A stretch of 64,000 nt of DNA from Spirochaetales bacterium Spiro_09 (GTDB taxonomy: Bacteria > Spirochaetota > Spirochaetia > Treponematales > Treponemataceae): assembly GCA_001604385.1 (NCBI GenBank), contig LVBK01000003.1:1-64000 (forward strand), in the 5' to 3' direction. The notes under the pieces are model-generated. The model ran no database searches. It was not told the origin of the DNA and was given only the letters and a program-made list of their open reading frames with translations. The first letter of the stretch is position 1. Every line of letters begins with the position of its first letter. Below, in pieces: positions 8,365-16,720 of the stretch. The translations under genes and the position numbers were made by a program.

Positions 8365-10575
8365 GTCCTCCCGGGTTTTAAATCGGCTGATTTCATCCGC
8401 GACGGCGCTGATGCCTTCCCTGTTTTTTGTGGAAAGGGCGACTACCTCGCTGATGGCGGTATTTATTTCTCCCGTGCCAATGGTCATTTCATCCATGCTC
8501 TCCCTGATGCGTTCGGATATGGATACCAGCTCCTGCATTTCGGTAATTATCGCGCTGCTTCCCTCGCGAATTTCCGAGGCCTGCGAATTGACCGCGTTGC
8601 TTTCATCCTTCATTTTTGACAGGCTTTCCAGTACCCGCGCGTTACCGACCGACTGTTCTTCCATTGACGAGCGAATTTGCCGCTGCTGCTCGCTGACGGT
8701 CTCGATCGAGTTGCGCACCGCATTGAAGGCTTTTCCGGCCTCCTCGGATGAAAGCACAACCTGATCAATCGCGCTTTTCAGCTCTTTCAGGTCCTTATTG
8801 ATCGATTTTGACTGGATTGCCGCGTTCTCCGCAAGTTTTCTTATTTCATCCGCCACCACGGCAAAACCGCGACCGGCATCGCCTGCGTGGGCTGCCTCTA
8901 TCGCCGCGTTCATGGCAAGCAAATTGGTTTGCGAGGCTATGGACGTGACAATCTCGTTCGCTTCCTTTAAACCTTCTGACTGTGCCTCGATCTCCCTGAT
9001 GCGCTCGACTACGTCGCTTATGCGCGTGTATCCGCTTTCGGAGGCGGTTTTCAGTTCTCCAAACTGGGTCGCGTTCTTTTCCAGGGTTTGCGTGACCGAC
9101 TGCACATTCGCGACCATTTGTTCAACGCTTGCAGAGCTGTCCGCGATACTGTCCGTCTGGGACCTGATAACGTCCGACAGCTTGTCTATATTGCTAGATA
9201 TTTCCTTGATGGTTGACGAGGTTTCCGTAACCCCGGCGGACTGATTCAGCACCTGCTGTTTAACGCTGCCGATATTCGCGTTTATCTGGTACACGGCCGA
9301 TGACGTTTCTTCCATGTTCGCGGATAGGCCGGTTCCTATTTCCTTCAGCTGTACGGTCGATTTTCTGATGGAGCTGACTATTGCGTTGAGAGTTCCCAAA
9401 AACGCATTGAAGTCCATCGACAGTTTTCCGATTTCATCCTTACCCGTTACCGGCAGTGTCTTTGTAAGGTCACCCTCTCCCTGCGCTATGTCCTCAAGCG
9501 CCTTCCCGGCAAGAACGATCGGTTTCAGAATCGTCCGGGAGAGCAGTATGATGACCAGAATGATGAGCGCGCCGCCGGCGACAAAGGCGATTGCCAGGGT
9601 CGCAAGAAGTTCGTTTGCGCTTTCCATTATTTCCGAAGAAGGAACTACCGTGGCGACATACCAGGGATTTTCGATATTGCCGATGTACAGTGGCACAAAG
9701 GTCTTGGTGGTTTGAGCGTTCAGGGAGTCGCTCCATTCCGTCATGGTAACGGTCTCGCCCTGATTCAGCCGGTCCAGTATATGCTGATTATTTCCGCCAA
9801 CGAATTCCTCTGCAGGACTTCCGACTTTTTCCTGGTCAGGATGATAGACCAGTAGACCATTCGTGGACAAAAGGCGGACATATCCTGTCCGGTAGAGCCG
9901 CGCGTTATCCAGGATACGCACAAAGGCATCGAGCCGGATATTGATTCCCGTCACCCCGTATATGCGACCATAGGGGTTTTTTATCGGTACGGCAATCGTT
10001 GTCATCATGATGGGCATGCGGCTGATAACCTGGGTATAGGGTTCGAGAATCTGTTCCCGGCCACTTTTGAGCGCGAGCTGGTAATAATTCCCCGTTTCCG
10101 GATCATTGTAGTCGTCAAGAATATAGCGTTGGGAGTAACCGCTCTGGTTGCGCATCCACAGCGGCGCAAACCTGCCGGTACTGTCATGGCGGGGTGCGTC
10201 GACATTCATGATGTCCCTGCCGTCAAAGAGATCTGGTTCATAAACTGCCCACAAACCGAAAAAGCGGGGGTTTTCGGTCAATAGCCGCTGGAGGGTATTG
10301 TCGGCATGTTCGCGGCGGTAGGGCGCTTCAAGAGTTTCCATAGCGGAAAGCATATGCGAGATATTCCGGGCGGAGCTCAATACATTTTCCAGTTCCATTT
10401 TTACCATGGCTGCTTCCCGCTGGGACATGGTCTCCATGTACAGTCGTGAGCTGACGCGCAGGTTGAACAGGGTTTGCGTATAGATGAGCATTCCGGTTCC
10501 GAGAAAAACAAGGAGTACTGCGCTCCCGATGAAAAAAATCATTTTAATTTTTAATGATACATCATTGATTCTCAT
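8356..10575 (-). CDS. Methyl-accepting chemotaxis protein with dCache-like sensor
   Basis: The 739-residue receptor has a transmembrane segment near residues 11-32, a periplasmic region of nearly 290 residues resembling a double Cache domain, a second membrane segment near 320-345, a HAMP domain and a cytoplasmic signalling hairpin. The conserved tip EIVTSIASQTNLLAMNAAIE and the following AGDAGRGFAVVADEIRKLAE are unmistakable. ATG 10575 has AGGAGG at 10593-10588, a long 12-base spacing. The ligand is unknown. It lies downstream of znuC-znuB-fur on the same strand with no terminator seen between, and its 3' end carries the thi promoter. Confidence 0.93.
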   Translation of the reverse strand: MRINDVSLKIKMIFFIGSAVLLVFLGTGMLIYTQTLFNLRVSSRLYMETMSQREAAMVKMELENVLSSARNISHMLSAMETLEAPYRREHADNTLQRLLTENPRFFGLWAVYEPDLFDGRDIMNVDAPRHDSTGRFAPLWMRNQSGYSQRYILDDYNDPETGNYYQLALKSGREQILEPYTQVISRMPIMMTTIAVPIKNPYGRIYGVTGINIRLDAFVRILDNARLYRTGYVRLLSTNGLLVYHPDQEKVGSPAEEFVGGNNQHILDRLNQGETVTMTEWSDSLNAQTTKTFVPLYIGNIENPWYVATVVPSSEIMESANELLATLAIAFVAGGALIILVIILLSRTILKPIVLAGKALEDIAQGEGDLTKTLPVTGKDEIGKLSMDFNAFLGTLNAIVSSIRKSTVQLKEIGTGLSANMEETSSAVYQINANIGSVKQQVLNQSAGVTETSSTIKEISSNIDKLSDVIRSQTDSIADSSASVEQMVANVQSVTQTLEKNATQFGELKTASESGYTRISDVVERIREIEAQSEGLKEANEIVTSIASQTNLLAMNAAIEAAHAGDAGRGFAVVADEIRKLAENAAIQSKSINKDLKELKSAIDQVVLSSEEAGKAFNAVRNSIETVSEQQRQIRSSMEEQSVGNARVLESLSKMKDESNAVNSQASEIREGSSAIITEMQELVSISERIRESMDEMTIGTGEINTAISEVVALSTKNREGISAVADEISRFKTREDFT

Positions 10576-10630
10576 GATTTTGCAGTTCCTCCTGAAATTA
10601 TATATCCCGATAAAGTCTAATGTATTTTTA

Positions 10631-11017
10631 TCAGTTCTGCCTGCATGCAGCGCAAACGCCGGTAAAATACAGGGTATGCGTGTGAATGGATATTCCCCGT
10701 TCGTTTTCGTAGTCTGCCATAAGGTTCTGCAGGCCGCAGGTTCCCAGATCAATAAAGCAGTGACAGGTTTCGCAATGAAACCAGTGTCGGTCGGCATCCT
10801 GCCGGGCTGTTAGTGCGGTATAATACCGTTCGGTTCCGTGCTCACGGCAATGGAGTACAAATGACTCGGTGATACCCTGGCCCTCAAAATAATGCAGGCT
10901 GCGGTATACCGTTACCGGATCAATACTGTCGCCGAGCGACTGGCTGATAGCTGCGGCCGACAGCGGCACCGTACTCTTCTGAAGGAGGTCAAGAACTGCG
11001 CGACGTGCTTTTGTCAT
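10631..11017 (-). CDS. Fur-family metalloregulator, probably Zur
   Basis: The 128-residue protein has the Fur winged helix (TKARRAVLDLLQ, then DPVTVYRSLHYFEGQG) and a C-terminal metal domain. The structural zinc cysteines are visible as CETCHC and VCAAC, and histidines HWFHC and IHTHTLYF fit the regulatory site. ATG 11017 overlaps the znuB stop as ATGA, so it is the third gene of a zinc-type ABC operon. That context favours zinc sensing over iron or peroxide, but specificity is inferred. Confidence 0.88.
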   Translation of the reverse strand: MTKARRAVLDLLQKSTVPLSAAAISQSLGDSIDPVTVYRSLHYFEGQGITESFVLHCREHGTERYYTALTARQDADRHWFHCETCHCFIDLGTCGLQNLMADYENERGISIHTHTLYFTGVCAACRQN

Positions 11018-11859
11018 CTTCTTTTCCCCACAATATTCAAGGCAGCCGCAAAAAGAAATATTGCTCCGGCAAGTACGACCGCCATAGCTCCGGCAGGGAG
11101 GTCCCACATCCAGCCGAATACCAGACCGGAAACCGAAAACAGGGTAGCCCAGAACACTGCACCGACCATCATTCCCGCAAGATTTCGGGCACGATACCCG
11201 GCAGTACCCGCGGGCAATGTAAGCATGGCAATAACCATGACGATTCCGACAAAGGTTTGTAACAGCACTATCGATATTGCCGTTACGGTCAATATGATCA
11301 GGAAAACGGCCGTCGTATTGACTCCCCTGACCCGGGCGAATTCCTCGTCGAATGAGCTTGCCTGCAGTTGCGGATAATACCGCCAGGCAAGTACAATGAC
11401 GCTTATATCAAGCAGGGCAAGGAGGACAAGGTCCCTGGACGAAATGAGAAGGATATTGCCGAACAAGTAGCTTGAGGGGTCGGTATATCCCGGGGTTTTA
11501 GCCATAAAAAGAACGCCGATGCTCATGCCGATGGCCCATATCGCGTTGATTACCGTATCCTCGCGCTGACGGGCACGCAGTGAAACAACCCCGATTATGA
11601 CAGCTGCAATAACCGCAAACAAAATCGCTCCCGCTATTGGAGGCAATCCGCGTACAATGCCGCTGGCGGACAGGTAGAGTGCCATTCCTATGCCGCCGAG
11701 CACTGCATGGGAAATTGCTCCGGCAAGACCGGCTATGCGTTTGACCGTGACTATCGATCCGAGTACGCCAAACAGTATCGAAGAGAGGAGTCCCGCTATA
11801 AAGGCATTGCGCATGAAGGCAAGCGACGGATCGAAAAGAATAGAGAATAATCCATTCAT
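11014..11859 (-). CDS. znuB: Zinc/manganese-type ABC transporter permease
   Basis: The 281-residue ABC-3 family permease has about eight hydrophobic segments. The block GSIVTVKRIAGLAGAISHAVLGG (partly shown as GLAGAISHAVLGG) near residues 45-60 is the family signature. AAGGAGAA precedes ATG 11859, whose first base overlaps the stop of the ATPase gene. It forms the membrane channel for the ATPase encoded upstream. No ZnuA-type binding protein gene is adjacent. Confidence 0.92.
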   Translation of the reverse strand: MNGLFSILFDPSLAFMRNAFIAGLLSSILFGVLGSIVTVKRIAGLAGAISHAVLGGIGMALYLSASGIVRGLPPIAGAILFAVIAAVIIGVVSLRARQREDTVINAIWAIGMSIGVLFMAKTPGYTDPSSYLFGNILLISSRDLVLLALLDISVIVLAWRYYPQLQASSFDEEFARVRGVNTTAVFLIILTVTAISIVLLQTFVGIVMVIAMLTLPAGTAGYRARNLAGMMVGAVFWATLFSVSGLVFGWMWDLPAGAMAVVLAGAIFLFAAALNIVGKRR

Positions 11860-12656
11860 TATACGTTCTCCTTTCCGCAGCAGCATGCATCATTCAAATC
11901 GGTATCATGGAGTACCTTGACTGCCTGACCCCCGAAAAGACTGCTGGGTGCGTCGCGAAGGGGTTCAACCTGGTGGCGTACCACCGTGTGTGTACCCGTC
12001 CCCTGACTTTTATCTCCGACGCACAATACCGCATCGGTTAAGGATGAGACAAAGCTGGTGTCATGGGTGACAATCAGGATTGTCGTATGCGCCTTCAGCC
12101 GTCCCAGGGTTTCAAACAGTCTCTGTTCGCTTTCCTTGTCCATGTTCGATGTCGGTTCATCAAGAATCAACAGTTCCGGGCGTGCCGCGAGAGCCCGCGC
12201 GACCAATACCCGTCTGCGCTGTCCTCCCGAGAGAGCGGAGTAGGGCCTTTTCTCCAGATCTTGGATGCCTGACTGTTCCATTGCCCATGTGACCGCCTCC
12301 CTGTCTTCATTCGTTGTTCTTTTTTTGTGGACATCGAGTCGTCCCATGTGAATAACTTCACCGACTGAAATGGGAAACGCCGGATCATAGCCCGCATGTT
12401 GGGGGACATAGCCTATTTTGCTGCGCGCCTGACGGGGTTTGTTTCCGAAGAGGGAAATGATACCGGATTCCGGTTGCTCAAGACCGAGTATGAGCTTCAG
12501 TATGGTCGTCTTTCCCGCCCCGTTTGCGCCGACAAGGGCGGTAAACTCGCCTTCATGAATGTGAAAAGATACCTGTTCCAGTACCCTGGCATGACCGTAC
12601 GAGAAAGATACATTGTCAAAATACAGTACAACTGAGCTTTGTGGGTGTTCATTCAT
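11859..12656 (-). CDS. znuC: Zinc/manganese-type ABC transporter ATP-binding protein
   Basis: The 265-residue ATPase has Walker A GANGAGKTT, the signature LSGGQRRRV, Walker B LLILDEPTSNMD and the switch histidine in VTHD. The C-terminal tail ends in a three-cysteine run (ACCCGKENV), an uncommon extra that might touch metal. ATG 12656 has no Shine-Dalgarno; a -10 box ends 7 bases before it, so the mRNA may be leaderless. A TTG at 12692 would add 12 residues but lies inside the proposed promoter. Confidence 0.9.
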   Translation of the reverse strand: MNEHPQSSVVLYFDNVSFSYGHARVLEQVSFHIHEGEFTALVGANGAGKTTILKLILGLEQPESGIISLFGNKPRQARSKIGYVPQHAGYDPAFPISVGEVIHMGRLDVHKKRTTNEDREAVTWAMEQSGIQDLEKRPYSALSGGQRRRVLVARALAARPELLILDEPTSNMDKESEQRLFETLGRLKAHTTILIVTHDTSFVSSLTDAVLCVGDKSQGTGTHTVVRHQVEPLRDAPSSLFGGQAVKVLHDTDLNDACCCGKENV

Positions 12657-12663
12657 ACCGATA

Positions 12664-12702
12664 AATATACCGACAGCCCTGCCTTGCTGCAAGTGATTTG
12701 CA
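12664..12702 (-). promoter_or_regulatory. znuC promoter with a candidate Zur operator
   Basis: Minus-strand TTGCAG (12692-12687), 17 bases, then TATATT (12669-12664), 7 bases before the ATG. A palindrome TGCAA-5-TTGCA at 12688-12702 covers the -35 box, where a metal-dependent repressor would block polymerase. The palindrome is short, so the operator call is tentative. Confidence 0.5.
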
Positions 12703-12744
12703 TTTCCCGGAGAGCGGATGTTGCCCGCTTTCCTCCCGTCAGTC

Positions 12745-14112
12745 TCATGACTGTGCGGCGCCCTGTCGGCGTGACAGGACCCGCGTTATCACCAGCAGCA
12801 GTATGACGAAGGGAATTGCCACGAATGCTGCAATATGTCCTGCCGACAGTTGTATGAGCCATCCCCTCAGGATATTTCCCCCGTCAAGAAAGCTTGTAAA
12901 GACACCTTCGTAACCCTCAATGCGATAATTCATTGCGCGTGCCATATTGGTAAACAGGGGCGCAAGTGCCGTAGCGAAATATAAATTTCCCGCCACGACC
13001 GGAATGCCAAGAATAAAGGAACGTACAATATTTCCCCTTGTCGATATGACAAGAAGCGCGACCGGTACCGTCAAATTCGTCAAATCTCCCAGTGGAATGA
13101 AACTGATTCCGGGCAGGACGAATGACAGAACAAGGGAAACGGGAATGAGCAAAAGGGTGGTAACCATAACGGCAGGCATACCGAAAAGAACGGCAACATC
13201 AAGACCGATAAACGTAATTCCCAGATCGGGAAAGCGCTTTGCCAAAAATGTTTTCATGCCGTCAGAAATGGGAATGAGGGCTGAACCCAAGATGTTACAC
13301 ACAATAGGTAAAATATAAATAACGCCGGCAAAGCTTACCGCAAGCTCGGCCGTCGCCTTTACGGAATAATCTGACGCTATACCCAAAAGTATCGCCAGCA
13401 ACAAGCCCATAATCATGGGCTCGCCGAACAGGCCCAGCTTTCGTTTCAGTTGCTCGGGATTCGCTTCAAGGTCTTTAATCAGGGGAATGCGGTCAAGCAC
13501 GGCGTTGCCGATAATTCCCACGGGATAATATGCCAGGGCAGATAAATGGGGAATGCAAATACCCGACATGCCGCTCACCTTATTTATAAGGGGTGCGCTC
13601 CAGTCGGAAAGTTTCAGTGTCAGGAAAAAACCTCCAACACCGAAGAGAATTGCCAGTGTATTGCTTCCTGTAACGGTATACACGGCCGCCGAAATAAAGA
13701 TGACATGCCAAAAATTCCATATATCTATGTTTACTGTCCGGGTTTTTTTTATGACAAGCATTACGACATTGATGAGGATAAAAATTACCAGAAGTATCGG
13801 GGCAAGATGGAATTGCCAGGTAATGACGGAAAGCGGAATCCAGCCTGTGTCAAAGACGGTAAAATGCAAGCCTGTTCTCTGGATCAGGGCAGTGATAGCC
13901 GGATTTATGATGCTGACATAGAAATCAAAGGTCATGAATATACCGATAAACCCGATACCAAGCATCAGGGCTGACCTGAAGGCTGTTGAAAGCGGTATTC
14001 TGAATATCAGCGCCAGGAAGAAAATGATCACGGGTAACAGAACGTATACCTTGAATGAGAGCAGATACATGATCGAGCTATTAAATGCGGGTAAAAATGT
14101 TTCCATTGTCAC
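12745..14112 (-). CDS. PTS galactitol-type EIIC membrane component
   Basis: The 455-residue polytopic protein has about ten or more hydrophobic segments and matches the GatC/SgcC group of PTS EIIC proteins in length and sequence style (GIGFIGIFMTFDF near the N terminus; LFGEPMIMGLLLAILLGI in the middle). GatC proteins bring a polyol such as galactitol across the membrane with phosphorylation. No EIIA or EIIB gene is adjacent, so it is an orphan here. GTG 14112 is preferred over ATG 14106 because AAGGA lies 8 bases before it. It is transcribed divergently from the sugar-sensing operon. Confidence 0.82.
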   Translation of the reverse strand: MTMETFLPAFNSSIMYLLSFKVYVLLPVIIFFLALIFRIPLSTAFRSALMLGIGFIGIFMTFDFYVSIINPAITALIQRTGLHFTVFDTGWIPLSVITWQFHLAPILLVIFILINVVMLVIKKTRTVNIDIWNFWHVIFISAAVYTVTGSNTLAILFGVGGFFLTLKLSDWSAPLINKVSGMSGICIPHLSALAYYPVGIIGNAVLDRIPLIKDLEANPEQLKRKLGLFGEPMIMGLLLAILLGIASDYSVKATAELAVSFAGVIYILPIVCNILGSALIPISDGMKTFLAKRFPDLGITFIGLDVAVLFGMPAVMVTTLLLIPVSLVLSFVLPGISFIPLGDLTNLTVPVALLVISTRGNIVRSFILGIPVVAGNLYFATALAPLFTNMARAMNYRIEGYEGVFTSFLDGGNILRGWLIQLSAGHIAAFVAIPFVILLLVITRVLSRRQGAAQS

Positions 14113-14151
14113 AATATCGTCCTTTTTGATTACTTTTGCAACCCTTCATGC

Positions 14152-14196
14152 GGTATATACCGGCCTGGGTACGCCAAAGCCGATACAGGCCGGTAT
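14152..14196. repeat. Inverted repeat in the divergent intergenic region
   Basis: ATACCGGCCTG at 14157-14167 has its perfect complement at 14186-14196 with an 18-base loop, overlapped on the left by the 10-bp palindrome GGTATATACC at 14152-14161. No T run follows on either strand, so it is not a terminator. It would lie in the leader of the EIIC gene and upstream of the plus-strand promoter, so it may be an operator or a leader hairpin. Confidence 0.6.
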
Positions 14197-14223
14197 TCTT
14201 CTCAACAAAAAGGACTTTTGTAT

Positions 14224-14237
14224 AGTATAATTGCTCC
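14224..14237. promoter_or_regulatory. Overlapping divergent -10 boxes
   Basis: Plus-strand TATAAT at 14226-14231 is a perfect -10 box 6 bases before the GTG of the next gene. Minus-strand TATACT (14229-14224) overlaps it and points at the EIIC gene. Neither has a good -35 box. Use of one should exclude the other. Confidence 0.5.
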
Positions 14238-15227
14238 GTGAAACCAATTATCAAAGCAGGACTTGTCTTTACCGGCCTTTGTGCAACACTGTCCTTTGCC
14301 ATTTCTCTCGTGCTTGTTCGCTCCCTGTTTCTTGCGGTTCCTTTTACGGAAAAGAAAGAAAATCTTCGCTATCATTTTGCGCTCTATGTTCCCCAGGAAC
14401 GAAACAGTTTTTTTTCGGATATTATCGAGGGTGCCCGGCGGTCTGCTGCGGAACAGAATGCGCTTCTTTCGGTACACACCCTTGACCGGGACGGCATTGT
14501 TCTGCATATGGCCGCGTATATCGGGGTGGATGGTATTGTCATTTATCCAAATAATGATGATTCCGTAACGCTGAGCGCCCTTGAGCGTTTGCGCTCCAGA
14601 TCCATACCCCTCATTTTGTCCAATCATAATGTACCAGCCGACCAGCCCTGGCCGTTTATCGGCACTAATAATTTCGATTTGGGGAAGAAGGCTGCCTCTT
14701 TGCTCGCACAAAAAGAAGGTGAAAGCCTTTCAATTGCCATCGTGTACAGCGAGAAAACGCCTTCAATTTATGCCGAGCGTGAACTGGTGGAAATGGGTAT
14801 ACACAGTGTGATTGGCCGATCGCTGAGCGGTCCGCTTTTTCCTCAACGTACCGATTTGAACCCGCGTGATGCCGAAAAAATCATTTATCATATCCTGCAA
14901 ACCAATCCGTCCATCAACACGGTAATTTTTACCGATACCAATGATACGCTTGCCGGGACACAGGCTATTATCGACCTGAATCTGGTCGGACGGATGCGCA
15001 TTATCGGCTTCGGTTCGGATCCGACTATTCTTTCATATATTCAGCGTGGAATCATCGCTGGTTCTCTTTCGGTACGGCCCGAGCATATCGGTTACCAAAG
15101 CGTACGTTCCCTGGTGGAGCTGGTATCCGGCGGCTATACCTCCTCTTCGGTCGATACCGGAATCGATGTGATTACGGTCGATAATCTGCAACTGTTCCGG
15201 ACAAATCGCGAGAGGACAGAGCAATGA
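14238..15227 (+). CDS. Membrane-anchored periplasmic-binding-protein-like sugar sensor
   Basis: The 329-residue protein starts with a hydrophobic segment (about residues 8-34) and continues as a type I periplasmic binding fold of the RbsB/XylF kind (HFALYVPQERNSFFSDIIEGA, then DGIVIYPNNDD, and later IIGFGSDP). No cleavage site or lipobox cysteine is obvious, so it is probably tethered. Its stop overlaps the start of a YesM-type kinase gene as ATGA. In clostridial XylFII-LytS pairs such a protein senses xylose for the kinase; the same role is inferred. GTG 14238 is the first start after an in-frame stop and has no Shine-Dalgarno. Confidence 0.8.
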   Translation: MKPIIKAGLVFTGLCATLSFAISLVLVRSLFLAVPFTEKKENLRYHFALYVPQERNSFFSDIIEGARRSAAEQNALLSVHTLDRDGIVLHMAAYIGVDGIVIYPNNDDSVTLSALERLRSRSIPLILSNHNVPADQPWPFIGTNNFDLGKKAASLLAQKEGESLSIAIVYSEKTPSIYAERELVEMGIHSVIGRSLSGPLFPQRTDLNPRDAEKIIYHILQTNPSINTVIFTDTNDTLAGTQAIIDLNLVGRMRIIGFGSDPTILSYIQRGIIAGSLSVRPEHIGYQSVRSLVELVSGGYTSSSVDTGIDVITVDNLQLFRTNRERTEQ

Positions 15228-16720
15228 AACAGCGCCTGTTCAATTCATTCCGCTTTCAAATGTTTGCCTCCCTGATCGGAGTTTTCGCCATTCTGGTTTT
15301 CTCCAGTTCCTATATTTTGTACACCACCTTGCGCATTCAGGATGTTGTCAACAAAAGTTTCGAAAAACAGCTTCATCTGAAGGAAATTCAGGAAAAGCTT
15401 TCCGAATTCCAGCAACCCTTTCTTGAATATTTATCTACCCGATCCTCAAATGCCCTGGCCGAGTTGCTCGTGCTCAATCAGCGTATCGCCGGGATGCTCC
15501 CTCCGGAATCGTCGCTTTATCCGAATCTGGATGAGTCCGGTCTCCAGGAAAAAGAAGTGTACTCTCTTGTATCGGAGTACCTTGCTCTTTCAGACCAGGT
15601 TATTCAGGAAAAACGGGGTATGAATGTAGAGGAGTACACCAGCCGCTATGAGGAAATGCAGGTTATTTTAGGTTATATTCATGCACGTATTGAAAGCATT
15701 TCGAGCGCACGTCTTTCCGCCCAGTTGGCGACCTATGGGGTATTTATTCAGAATTCACGGAATATACAGCTGACAAACCTCGTATTCATTGTTTCTGTCT
15801 CTCTTTTTTCGTTTATATTGCTCATGTATTCCGTTGAAAAGATAAACCGTCCGATGGTAAGCCTTTCCGGCGCGGCAACCGAAATCTCGACCGGTAATTT
15901 TGAATTTCCCGATCTGGAAAGGACCAGTTTGTATGAAATTGATCATGTTATCGATGCGTTTAACCGGATGCGGCGCGATATACACACTTATATAGAAGAA
16001 ATAAAGTGGCAGCGGAATGTCGAACAGGAATACCTGCAGGAACGGGTCAGGAATATGAAGATGGAGCAGATGCTCAGACGGATGGAATTGTATACCCTGC
16101 AAGCCCAGATGAATCCTCATTTTTTGTTCAATACACTGAATACCGGTATTCAGCTGGCTATTGTTGAGGGCGCCGAACGTACCGGGGAATATATGGAGCA
16201 TCTTTCACATTTGCTGCGTCACAATATCCGTGAAAAAGATATGATTGTGCCTCTCCGTCATGAAATTGAGGGTCTTGAATCTTATTTCTATATTTTACGC
16301 GTCAGATTCCCGAAGAATCTGGACCTGGTGCTTGATTGTCCTGCCGATTTGCTTGACCGGTATTGCGTTCCCGCTTCTATACTGCAACCGCTTGTCGAGA
16401 ATTGTGTAATACATGCCTTTAAGGGGAAAGAAGGCCGCAACTCCATTGTTGTCCGCATTTTTATGGAGGAGAGCTATTTGCTGCTTTCGGTCAGTGATAA
16501 TGGCATCGGCATGAATGCGGAGCGCGTCCTTGCCCTGTTACAGCCCCTGCCGGTGGATGAGACCATGCCGAAGGTAATGGGTCTGGAAAATGTGATACAG
16601 CGGATGTATTTTTACTTTCCGGAAGATCCCGATGTGGTGAGTATTCACACCCGCGAGGGTCAGGGTACTGAAATTGTCATACGTATCGATACGGAGGTTA
16701 CCCTGTGTACACCGTCCTGA
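15224..16720 (+). CDS. YesM/LytS-type sensor histidine kinase
   Basis: The 498-residue kinase has membrane segments near residues 15-35 and 185-205 enclosing a periplasmic region of about 150 residues, a HAMP domain, and a His_kinase domain with the phospho-acceptor in AQMNPHFLFNTLNTG (about residue 306). The ATPase domain carries QPLVENCVIHAF, SVSDNGIGM and EGQGTEIVIRI. It overlaps both neighbours: the anchored sugar sensor upstream and the AraC-type response regulator downstream. The periplasmic part probably contacts the binding protein. Confidence 0.92.
   Translation: MKQRLFNSFRFQMFASLIGVFAILVFSSSYILYTTLRIQDVVNKSFEKQLHLKEIQEKLSEFQQPFLEYLSTRSSNALAELLVLNQRIAGMLPPESSLYPNLDESGLQEKEVYSLVSEYLALSDQVIQEKRGMNVEEYTSRYEEMQVILGYIHARIESISSARLSAQLATYGVFIQNSRNIQLTNLVFIVSVSLFSFILLMYSVEKINRPMVSLSGAATEISTGNFEFPDLERTSLYEIDHVIDAFNRMRRDIHTYIEEIKWQRNVEQEYLQERVRNMKMEQMLRRMELYTLQAQMNPHFLFNTLNTGIQLAIVEGAERTGEYMEHLSHLLRHNIREKDMIVPLRHEIEGLESYFYILRVRFPKNLDLVLDCPADLLDRYCVPASILQPLVENCVIHAFKGKEGRNSIVVRIFMEESYLLLSVSDNGIGMNAERVLALLQPLPVDETMPKVMGLENVIQRMYFYFPEDPDVVSIHTREGQGTEIVIRIDTEVTLCTPS

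Noticed and set aside
10597-10613. A perfect TATAAT on the minus strand ahead of the chemoreceptor gene, and a sigma28-like CCCGATAA on the plus strand
   Set aside because: The minus-strand box has no -35 and would start transcription inside the Shine-Dalgarno; the plus-strand match faces away from the gene and lacks a TAAA partner.
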